Part shown: positions 56,607 to 64,000 of the stretch, in pieces
Numbering within the stretch: the first letter of the stretch is position 1
Layout: the number at the start of each line of letters is the position of its first letter
Assembly (NCBI GenBank): GCA_959347315.1
Contig: OY365818.1
Coordinates: 5,230,531 to 5,294,530 of the forward strand
Reading direction: 5' to 3'
From: Bimastos eiseni
Taxonomy: Eukaryota > Annelida > Clitellata > Crassiclitellata > Lumbricidae
DNA: 64,000 nt
Made by a program: the position numbers and the translations under genes
Notes under the pieces: model-generated
The model's database searches: none
What the model was told of the DNA's origin: nothing
What the model saw: only the letters and a program-made list of their open reading frames with translations

Positions 56607-56724
56607 TACATACATACAAGCCCACGGACAAACAGATGTTCAAATAAACTTTTGTTACAACAATACCTTGTACACCAATGGCTGCTGCAAGTATGCAGAA
56701 GAACAGAACAGCCTGCAGTAACAT
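38530..56724 (-). CDS. NAGLU: Alpha-N-acetylglucosaminidase, 777 aa, 21 exons
   Basis: Exons (high to low): 56724-56667, 56073-55916, 55070-54886, 53526-53379, 52944-52874, 51441-51214, 50726-50663, 50324-50254, 49528-49454, 48873-48795, 48015-47866, 46900-46758, 46560-46488, 44829-44734 (14b), 43672-43587, 43179-43075, 42457-42274, 41366-41323, 40610-40559, 39613-39514, 38693-38530. All phases agree (2334 nt). This GH89 lysosomal enzyme removes terminal N-acetylglucosamine from heparan sulfate. Signs: signal peptide ([17 protein letters not shown]), [37 protein letters not shown] with catalytic Glu322, [22 protein letters not shown] with catalytic Glu450, and QLTLWGP. Human NAGLU is 743 aa. 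The C-terminus runs about 40 residues past the usual end after AKEIHKRY. An alternative exon 14a exists. The ATG lies directly behind a TTTGCTTTCAG, so a 5' UTR intron is likely. Confidence 0.93.
38850..39060 (+). repeat. Interspersed repeat, uninterrupted copy, intron 20 of NAGLU
   Basis: It matches the outer element at 28100-28470 and a third copy at about 52375-52600. Shared blocks include GTGTTAGCGACTTCA, CTCCCTC, GTGTACGGTCAATGTACTCAT and GCCGAGTTGACTA. Confidence 0.7.
39429..39482. repeat. (CTGG)n(CTGT)n compound microsatellite
   Basis: CTGG units pass into CTGT units about 30 bp beyond the donor of NAGLU exon 20 (exon end 39514). Confidence 0.9.
40956..41066. repeat. 15-bp minisatellite, about 7-8 copies
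   Basis: The unit TAATCACACTGACCA is repeated almost perfectly in NAGLU intron 18. Confidence 0.95.
41437..41834. repeat. Minisatellite of AGTACTCACAAGTACC-type units
   Basis: Variable units of roughly 18-24 bp fill about 400 bp of NAGLU intron 17. The last copies (CACAAGTACCATAAAGGTACT) are identical. Confidence 0.9.
42072..42122. repeat. (TA)n microsatellite
   Basis: A pure TA run follows a short TG run in NAGLU intron 17. The text after it (TATTTATATAGCACCTATAAGAACC) is the head of a short interspersed element. Confidence 0.95.
44505..44712. repeat. 12-bp-based minisatellite
   Basis: Units AGGTCAACACAA, AGGTCAGCACAA and ATGTAAACACAA alternate in higher-order pairs. The array ends about 20 bp from the donor of NAGLU exon 14b (exon end 44734). 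Confidence 0.92.
44734..44829 (-). CDS. NAGLU: NAGLU exon 14b (32 codons)
   Basis: It enters and leaves in phase 0 (acceptor CTGATCAG|GGT, donor GAG|GTAATT). It encodes [11 protein letters not shown] and a segment ending [13 protein letters not shown], and lines up with SVYNCSG...RRPSL in human NAGLU. I chose it for the main model because of its better donor. It competes with exon 14a at 45531-45617. Confidence 0.8.
45531..45617 (-). CDS. NAGLU: NAGLU exon 14a (29 codons), alternative copy
   Basis: The acceptor TATTTTTAG|TCG opens [14 protein letters not shown] and continues to [11 protein letters not shown]. The donor CAC|GTCAGC is weaker than average, and reading on past it meets a stop after four more codons. 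It is phase 0 at both ends, so it can replace exon 14b between exons 13 and 15. Both copies keep the N-C-T glycosylation sequon and the RPS motif. Confidence 0.65.
45893..45926. repeat. (TA)n microsatellite
   Basis: A TA run in NAGLU intron 13. The surrounding 45750-46450 is AT-rich and shows no exon. Confidence 0.93.
47060..47650. repeat. Degenerate TACTTAGTAC/TACTTAATAC array, about 590 bp
   Basis: Ten-base units around TACTTAGTAC and TACCTAATAC are shuffled into longer repeats. A short insert near 47410-47480 (ending in ATT repeats) breaks the array. It fills most of NAGLU intron 11. Confidence 0.9.
48395..48525 (-). mobile_element. tRNA-SINE copy, - strand, intron 10 of NAGLU
   Basis: On the - strand, GAGTTCGAGCCTC (B-box-like) is followed by GTGTAGGGACCTCGAGCAAGT, matching the head-body junction of the copy at 22141. 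Confidence 0.65.
50010..50120 (+). pseudogene. Inverted, degenerate copy of NAGLU exon 7 and its flanks
   Basis: On the + strand, ACCATGCTGTTGGATATGAA through AAAGCATTTCTGGACAAG|GTTTGT repeats exon 7 (50726-50663, - strand). It is roughly 80% identical by eye and keeps an open frame ([21 protein letters not shown] versus [21 protein letters not shown]). Homology extends into the upstream intron (TTGTTGTA). The acceptor AG has become AA, and the copy lies in intron 7 on the strand opposite to the gene. Confidence 0.85.
50920..51140. repeat. ~38-bp minisatellite, about 5 copies, intron 6 of NAGLU
   Basis: The core ATTCAGATAATGTAACACTG alternates with TAATCATAATATTAATA. It ends about 75 bp from the donor of exon 6. 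Confidence 0.88.
51660..51910 (+). mobile_element. LINE ORF2 C-terminal fragment, intron 5 of NAGLU
   Basis: The + strand frame contains [19 protein letters not shown] and [14 protein letters not shown], the pattern that ends many CR1-like ORF2 proteins (F..R.....WN.LP......S...FK..L). Confidence 0.65.
52050..52320. repeat. ~95-bp direct duplication, spacing about 158 bp
   Basis: TAGGTCCTCACAGATGCTGG through CAGTGAACCCGGGTTCAG (about 52056-52142) recurs at about 52216-52310 with few changes. It lies next to the LINE fragment and may be part of its 3' region. Confidence 0.8.
52375..52600 (+). repeat. Interspersed repeat, third copy
   Basis: Weakly similar to 38850-39060 and 28100-28470 (GTGTCCTCTCCCTTGTCATA, GTACCCATCATAGCTGACTTGGCTA). 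Confidence 0.5.
53806..54092. mobile_element. Non-autonomous TIR element, 287 bp, with 6-bp TSD
   Basis: The ends are GCAGGGACGTCATTT and, reverse-complemented, GCATGGACATCATTT. The flanks are TAGCAG on both sides (53800-53805 and 54093-54098). The termini match the 122-bp element at 34874-34995. No coding frame. It lies in NAGLU intron 3, right beside a LINE fragment. Confidence 0.82.
54100..54470 (-). mobile_element. LINE ORF2 C-terminal fragment, intron 3 of NAGLU
   Basis: The - strand frame reads [12 protein letters not shown], then [20 protein letters not shown], then [16 protein letters not shown], the classic tail following the reverse-transcriptase domain. The frame is then lost. Confidence 0.85.
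55485..55720 (+). repeat. Short interspersed element, head GAGCATTTATGTAGCACC
   Basis: It starts CATTCATTCTGAGCATTTATGTAGCACCCCTTCAAGAACATACTCAGGAGG. Close relatives begin at 48590 (GAGCACTTATATAGCACCCC) and 56095 (GAACATTTATATAGCACCCC). Similar TTTATATAGC heads occur near 18755, 27112, 32815 and 42131. Confidence 0.65.
56528..56620. repeat. (CA)n microsatellite
   Basis: CA runs with CATA interruptions begin about 45 bp beyond the donor of NAGLU exon 1. Confidence 0.95.
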
Positions 56725-58917
56725 CTGAAAGCAAAAATAATACTGCTTAATTGACAAATGCTGTCAAAATATCACAAAATAAGTGTGTGCCATTGTGATG
56801 GTTTGCAATTACCAATCCTTTTCTCTAGTCACCTAATCAAAGTTCTATCACTAACCCCACAATACCCCAAGCCCACAAATCTTTGCAAACTCTTCAACAT
56901 CCAGCCAACCCACTCTACCCGCTTATGCCTCTGTCTCAATGTTTCTCGGCCTACCATTAGAACTTAAGTTCTCCAACGTTGAACCCCGTCTCTGGAGTGA
57001 TCTGCCTTCTGAATTCCGCACTTTTTCTATTCCTCCACCATCATCTGCCTATCATCCACCATCATCTGCCTCATACTTTTCTATCCTTCACTATCATGCA
57101 TTCAACTCAAAACTAGATTTCCCCCCTCTTCACGAACCTTTATCCCGATTCAACCAATCATCCACTTTCTAATTCTCGAAATAAACGACAACCCACCTCA
57201 ACAGCTACACTGCCTCGTAACCGTGCTATCCTAAGCTTGGACAACCCTTTTAACTTGACGCAGCCATCGTGACTAAGCTGGTGCCATGTGCTAATTGGCT
57301 TTCGACTGGTGCTTTAGAAGGTTGGGAGATTACGACTACAATATTTGTCACTACATGCCCCCGATAAAATATTTTAAAACAGAAACAGCAAAACTGAAAA
57401 CGAAGGAAGTAACTAAAAATTGTTATCGGTATATATTGACCAGAACTATGCACACCTTTCGTGCGAGCATTTGCAATTAATTTGACACTTTCTGCACACT
57501 CAAACTGTTTAGCACGAAAATAAATCGTTCTCTTTTGCGATTTTGCGAGATATTAATATAAATTTGAGACAAAATCAAGTGGACCGCCCACCACAACAGT
57601 CATAAGACCGCTTGGTTGACATAGATACAAAAAACCGCCTGCGCTATTCTACGCCATAGATTTATAACATTGACATGCGTTACAATGGGCCCATATCGGC
57701 TACCCGGACAAAAGCAGGCTGTCAAAAAGGTCCACATAAAGTCAATGTAGGCTTAATTAATTAATTAATTAATTAATTAAAGACTTTTCACTTGGGAAGT
57801 TGAGACCAACATCCATGGAATCTACGACCAAAATCCACGTCGGGTATATGCAAAGATGGTAGAGTCGTACGACTCTAGCATCCTCGGTATATGGCTGCAC
57901 TGGCTGCTAACTAAATTTTGAGTAGCATGTAGCCCGTGGCCAGACATATAAAGACATCGCCCCAACTAAATTACCCATGTGAACCCACAAAGTTGCCCAT
58001 ATAGGGCACTCTTGGTCTGGTCACGCTGCCAAGATGCTGCATACATGGGTTAACATGCGCTTATATAAATAGCTTAATATTTATATACATCAATTATTGT
58101 GCTGTACAAATACCCCATCTATGATTTTTATCTACACTATCAGGCGCTTCGGCCCATGAAGTGATCAAAAAGAATTTTTAATTAGTATTTTTGTCATTGC
58201 CATGCAATTAGTCTAGGAAACAAACCAGAGGAATTGAGACGTTAATCATCCGTATAAATTGACTGCAGGTTCTGCTGGAAGTAATATAATATCTGTAGGC
58301 CTACGTACCTCGATTTTGGCTTTGTATGCATTGCATTATGCAGATGCCTAGATTTTGACCTTGATGATAATCACCAAACTTATTATTCTATAGCGCCTAC
58401 GATAATTAACTAAATTAAGTCACTGGAACCAGTTATTCGCAGGCGATAGAGACTTGATTTGATATTATGCCGGTGTTGAAGCTAGTCTCTCTTACATAGA
58501 TTTTGAGGCACCCATAAAGTTTTATGATTTAGCCTACAAATAGCACTGCATGAGCTTATTGCCTTCCCCTCGTATAGGCCTATTCTAGCAAATAATATTT
58601 ATGCATGTCTGTCGCGTAAGCTTTGTAGACATTGACATCGCAGCAAACTTCTAGTAACTTGTGCGTCTCTCCAATTGCTTTTATTGGGATTGACAATAAT
58701 TGAAACGTTTAAAAATTGACAATTTTTCATCATCTGAAGCACATGATTATGGTGTTTACTCTTCGTCGTTGCCTACGGAATCAACTGACTTCCGGGAATG
58801 TAGATCCGTTTAACCGGATGTTATAATAATAAATATTGGTAGTGGCGTCGATCGGAAAAACATGCAAAGTTTCTGTTTTTCACAGAAAATCAAATTGGTA
58901 GGCGCCAGTTGTACGTG
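56725..58917. other. Intergenic region between the divergent NAGLU and ANKS1-like genes
   Basis: It should contain both promoters and any 5' UTR exon of NAGLU. A probable LINE remnant lies at 56880-57180 (+ strand frame with SNVEPRLWSDLPSEFR). A (TTAA)n run is at 57751-57780. A block at 57260-57340 (GACTAAGCTGGTGCC) is repeated at 59698-59760. No further gene is supported. Confidence 0.5.
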
Positions 58918-59645
58918 ATGGGAAAAGAGCAGGAGCTTTTAGACGCTGCCCGATCGGGAAATGTTGCTTTAATCGAAAAAATTCTCAGTCAACGAAAGTG
59001 GACAGCCGGTCCCCTTGCGCTTCCGCTACCAGCCCTCCAGTAAGTAACCTACGTTGGCATATCTTAAGACCTGGTATCTAGTTATGTTCAAATTGAATGA
59101 ATTGCGACGGTGATGAGTAATCTAGCTTCTAAGTATCAGCAATTATTCAACAATTAAGGCCAATCGTTCCATTTCTCGATCTAAATAATGAGACGTTCCT
59201 TTACGGAATGGGTGTAGCAGTAGTCTTATGGTGCTTGAAAATAAAACGTCGCATGAGAAATCGTTGAAATGCGCAGATTCGGACAACAAGAACAATATAT
59301 TACCTGGCGATGATGCTGATCATTGAAGATGGTGAGCGCAACAAAGAAGATAATACTTGACGTTTAGCAATGATGAAGCTGATGACAATGGTTGAAATGA
59401 GTTAGAAGAGAATAAAGATACTAATTGATTTTAATGTTATGTAATGTAGTCGATAATTATACAGTGCCACTCAAAATCAACAGTTTTAGCGACAGCAATG
59501 ATTGGTAATGGTTGTCATGAAGCTAATGCTGGACGCGTAATGATTGTAGCTTTTTCGTTTGTAGGATACGGAAAGGCGCTCATCCCAATTGTCAGGACAC
59601 CAACGGGGAAACTCCTCTTCATCATGCTTCACTTAACGGTCACAA
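58918..59645 (+). CDS. ANKS1-like ankyrin/SAM adaptor, first two coding exons (partial gene)
   Basis: Exon 1 is 58918-59039 and exon 2 is 59565-59645. Donor CTCCA|GTAAGT (phase 2) joins acceptor GTTTGTAG|GATACG. The start MGKEQELLDAARSGNVALIE is nearly the ANKS1A/B start (MGKDQELLEAARTGNVALVE). Exon 2 gives NCQDTNGETPLHHASLNGHK, matching NCTDSSGYTALHHAALNGHK. Exon 2 ends in phase 2 at AA|GTAAGA, and the next exon was not found before 64000, so the remaining ankyrins, SAM and PTB domains lie outside. ANKS1 proteins are cytoplasmic adaptors for Eph and other receptor tyrosine kinases. The gene is head-to-head with NAGLU. Confidence 0.88.
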
Positions 59646-62600
59646 GTAAGAGCTCACATTAAAATCTGATAGTTGATGTATGATGTGCAATTGATTCATG
59701 ACTAAGCTGGTGCCTGTACTTGGCTTTCAAGTACTCTTTAGAAGTTTGGAGAGTAAGACTGTGTTATGTGTTCTGATGTTGTATTCTGCTTTATAAGACT
59801 AGACTATCGGATGGACAATAATATTATAATGTAACACAATATTTAATTCTCAATTTTCAGAATCATAATTTAGTCACTATTTCAATTAATTGACTTTTGA
59901 TTATCGACTTGATAGTCTCGAACATCATTAAAAATTTGTGAGCCCAGGAGAATGAGGAAAATTCCTCGAGTTTGGGGTTTTTCATTAATCATAGTGAACT
60001 GAGAAATGTCCTGGTTTGGGTTTGTTCAGAAAATACAACCCTGTGTTCAGGGAGATGTCCAATCGAGTGACTGCAAGAAGAGGTCATGAGTTGGACTGTA
60101 ATGACTACAGCATTAGTTGGAAGGTGGCAGTGGAAATGGTTATAGATATTTATGACTGGTTAAGGTGAAAGAAGAAAAATCAAAACTAGACTGTCAGATG
60201 GACAATAACATTATGAACAAAGACAACATCACTCGGACTAACACTGGGGGTGCACTGAACTGACTTGACAAATGAACGAGGACAACAGCGGTCATTTATT
60301 TGTACGCATCGCCGCCAAATGCCTGGTGTCAGGAACTGTTGGTTATGATGATGGTAGCTGTAATGATAACTGGTGTGATGCAGTGTTTGCATTTAGTCTA
60401 TTAGCTGAAACACAAATCATTCTTTTCACTCACGAGGGTGGGGGCACCTCTGAGTGGGTATCTGAAAGAGGTGCTATATGCTGTCTATCTTGATTAATTG
60501 GTTGGTTGATTGATAGCAATTATGTAATTTAACCTACTGATAATGCTGGAACTGTGTTGGTCCCTGCTGTGGGAAACCAAACATGAGTGCTATCTGCGAT
60601 TGTTCTGGTCGATATCCAGCAGAAATGTCACACACACACGGGAACAAGAACAAGTCTGTGCATAGCTGAACAGCTGAACATTCGAATAACACTTATGCAG
60701 GAACTTATGAGCAGCAGCATTAACTAGAAAGGAAAGATATGAAGAGATGGACAGATATGATACAAAAGGATCTGAAGACTCAAAAATTCAAAAAGGGAGA
60801 TACTGGTGACAGGGTAAAGTGAATCCGGATTTGTGTGGCAGACCCCTCCCCTATGAGGGATTAATTCAAGCCTGAAAGAGAGATATATTTTTTCAGTAGC
60901 AACTCTCTCTGCCTGGTGTGGCTCTTGATATGTAAACAGGAGTCCCTTGTAGTTTGCTGTGCTAAATGTGAGTTGCACTATATGAAATAATAAAACACTA
61001 TCTAAGACAAATTGCAACAATACAGCCAGGACAATAATTTCTGAGCTTTGGAAATACTATTTACAATACCATTGCCTGATATCTTAAACCTTATTATTAT
61101 GGTAACACTATGTGACCACCTTGAGGGCGGTAGTGGCAGTTTAATGACACTGTATACTAGTGAAAATCATTAGCGTCGCCCTCCTCCTTAAGCCAGGCTT
61201 GGAACTGGCATTGCTAGACTGCAAACAGTGGTTGAGTTTCATTTGAGCTCCTTCTAGCACATGTATCCCATCTTAATACATCATTATTACCGTAATACCA
61301 TGTGATCGCCTTGTAATACAGCCCTATCTTGTGACAGCTTTTGATATGGCTTTAAAAGGAAGTGCTCTGTCACCAAAAGCTATTTTCATAATAAAACTCT
61401 TTCATCCTTATATGGCTTTTGAATGCTGGTGTACAGCAAACTTTAGAAGTTTCCATCATGTATAGAGTTAAGAGCCCCACTTGACCCACGTCATATTTCC
61501 GCAGTGTAAAAGGAATAAGGAAGTAGAGTATATATTTTATTCTCTGCATGTAGCAACTTGCTACAGTGAGGAGCCCACTTAAATTTGAAATTCTAAATTA
61601 TTAATCACATTAGGTCTGTAATCTTATCATTGAGAGTTATTTATCACCTTAATGCTATGATAATATAAAGCATTTGTAAGTCATAATGTGTGTGTGTGTG
61701 CTCAGTGGTGACCTCATTTTGCATCCTCTTTGGGAATGGTATCTGTTTGTTGAGTTTTGGCTTAGGGATGTGCTTCATATTATTATTATTATTATTAAAC
61801 GGACGATTTCTAAAGCGCCGTAACGCTGCCATGCCGCTACAAGGGCGCTTTACAATTACACGATCGGAAAACTAAACAAGAAACAACTGTACTATAACAA
61901 TCACTACATCAGTTCAACAGGGATATGCCTTCCTGAACAGATGGGATTTGAGTCGTGCCCTAAAGATCTCAATCGATGCTGCATAATGGGAAGTTAACTG
62001 CATTGAAATAGATTGCCAATACCGTGATTAATTAATGATTATTATTGGTTGTTAATTTAGTTATCCAAGATTTATATAGCACCACTGTACTATCAATAGA
62101 TTGTATTATTTTGAGCATTTGTTGTAAAGGGCATCTTGCACTAAGTCCTGTGAACTGAACCTGCTGCCACCATTTTTACTTAAAGATTTTATAGAATATT
62201 TTGCTCCATTTTACAAGTTCTTTGGAATGCTTCCTTAACCCAGAGTTCTGTGCTAGAGCTACACAAACGTGCTGTTATTTTCCCTCCATTAAAAGAAGGC
62301 AGATTTTAGATCCCAGCACCCTTGCTAACTTCAGGCCTATTTCTAGTTTTTCTTTCCTCTCCAGGCTCCTGGAAAATAGTCCCTGCACCTGTAATTACTG
62401 ACCCTCTCACCTTGCCAGTTCTGGAGACACCTGGAGACTTTTCTGATCCCTTGCCCAAGCACAAACTACCGCTGAGAGGGCTGTTGATTCGAGCAGCACT
62501 ACATAAATGCTTGATTACATTACATTACTCGGTCTAGAACTGCCTCTGTCGGCCTTTGTTATGGAACAGTCTTCCTGCTGGGACTTGTGCTGCATTAATC

Positions 62601-64000
62601 TTACCTTTTCTCTAGTTTTTCCTCTGATTAGGTTGTACTGTGAGAGGCGCTTTAAAAAATCTGTAAATAGAATAGAATTACACTAATAACTGTTCAGAGG
62701 ATGTTGGAGAAGGAAACTTAGAAGGTGGGGGAGAAGGCGTGAGAGGCATATTTGCCTATTGAGTGAAATTACAGGTATGAAACAAACAGCACAGGGCTAT
62801 TGAATCTACTGGAAAGAATCAGCTACTCACTGAAATAGCAATTGCTCTTAACAACAGACACAAATTTTATCAGTAGAACCGTTTGGCCACATTATGACCG
62901 ATCTACGTATGTGTATAACGAGTGTTGTACTGTGTGCCCGGTTTGTGTGTACATAAGTACATGTGTGCTTCTGGATACACTTGATAAATGTGTAATTGTA
63001 CATGGTGCCTGTTATTTTTCTCACAAACGGGTTGTCATATGTTTATTCTGAGCCTGTTCAATTGTTGGTATTGATAATTATACATTGATAATTACACTGG
63101 CTGTTTCTAGGCCACATGGTTTGGTTGTTAGTTATTGACCTCCCAATTGAGCCCTGCTCTCGACTTGGAGGGTTTTACAAGTCTTTTTATTTGGCCATGG
63201 CAGTGCTAGGGGCACTCCTGAATAGGTTCTTGAACGGGTGCTATATAAAGACTCAGAAGCTCAAAATGAACGATGTATATGTCATGTATATGTCCGTGTG
63301 TGCGAGTCTATTGGCGGTTTTATGGTTGATTTTGCAGTGTCTTCTTCTTTCATGTGTAGGTGTGTGACTGTGTGCGTGTGTGTGTGTATGTGTGTGACAC
63401 TGTGTATATCATATCAAAGAGGATTGCCTTGGGAATATGATGGTTTGTCTACCATCAGTTTCCTGCATATATGTTCCTCTGCATGTTCTGTTGACTTTTT
63501 GTTTCCTCTCTTTTTGATGTTTTATTACCAGCGGGTCACTGTCTGTCTTCTTGTATGCTTCCCTGTCTGTACGTTTATCTGCTTTAATACTTATCGGTTA
63601 TCTATCGGTTGTTCGTTCGTTATTTGAGCTATCACTGTTTGTATTTGTGTTTGCTTGCTTGCTTGTGTCTGTCTGTTAGGCTGTCTGTTTGTGGACATAT
63701 TATTGTTAGTAGCACAAAGTATTGTGTGCCTGTCACTATGTGTGAATGAAACACCATTGCCTAATAACACACACCAGATGTTCCTCATTGGGCGTTTTTC
63801 TATATACACTCGGATTACATTTATAATTTTGTGCACTGGATTCCCATCTCACGACTCATCATCTATATAGAATTGCTGCTCTGGTCTGGTGATGCCTCTG
63901 CTGGGGCTTTGCTGCCCTGTTTCAGGTTTGGCCAGCTGAAAAAGGGCAGCTGGCCGTTGAGCTCTTCGTTTGTCCTCTGGTGGTGAGCTTCTGGTGCCCT
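59646..64000. other. Intron 2 of the ANKS1-like gene (incomplete)
   Basis: No ankyrin-coding exon was recognised. The region contains a LINE reverse-transcriptase remnant (62210-62680), TG runs (about 61687-61700 and 63360-63400) and several short elements with CTATATAAA-type tails. The last 160 bp (63840-64000) look like the start of another repeat. Confidence 0.5.
62210..62680 (+). mobile_element. LINE reverse-transcriptase remnant
   Basis: CTTGCTAACTTCAGGCCTAT reads LANFRPISSFSFLSRLLEN, the FRPIS...L.K..E motif at the beginning of the reverse-transcriptase domain. A normal 3' tail (GTGAGAGGCGCTTTAAAAAA) follows only about 250 bp later, so most of the domain is deleted. Confidence 0.7.

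Overview
This window is nuclear DNA from an animal, most likely a marine invertebrate bilaterian; the exact phylum cannot be read from the sequence. The evidence is GT-AG introns (one GC-AG) with short phase-consistent exons, animal gene families (ASB SOCS-box protein, BIRC6-like E2, NAGLU, ANKS1), CR1/L2-like and other LINE remnants, tRNA-derived SINEs, and very dense micro- and minisatellites. There is no sign of bacterial or viral gene organisation.

Layout. 1-5.1 kb is simple-sequence DNA, a CpG-rich block, one unidentified terminal exon on the + strand (3820-4022) and a perfect (AGAC)n array of about 791 bp. 5.1-8.0 kb holds a complete two-exon ankyrin/SOCS-box gene on the - strand (502 aa). 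8.0-11.5 kb is intergenic, with an 89-bp tandem array. 11.5-36.8 kb is one complete 34-exon gene on the - strand (998 aa). It joins an RWD domain, a Cys-less UBE2Q-like E2 domain and a long C-terminal part that matches the C-terminus of BIRC6, including an active-looking E2 domain. 38.5-56.7 kb is a complete 21-exon alpha-N-acetylglucosaminidase (NAGLU) gene on the - strand (777 aa), with an extra alternative copy of exon 14 and an inverted copy of exon 7. 58.9 kb to the window end is the 5' part of an ANKS1-like ankyrin/SAM adaptor gene on the + strand, head-to-head with NAGLU.

I rebuilt the gene models by hand, joining exons through splice sites and phase. The total coding lengths close exactly in frame (1509, 2997 and 2334 nt including stop). 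Two of the genes concern ubiquitin: the SOCS-box protein should be a Cul5-type substrate receptor, and the 34-exon gene an E2-type enzyme. Nothing shows that they act together.

The introns are rich in mobile-element debris: LINE 3' ends, a tRNA-SINE family, and a pair of short TIR elements with clear 6-bp target duplications. Several tandem arrays lie right at exon edges. The most notable one has multiplied an exon-intron junction, giving a ladder of identical 5' splice sites.
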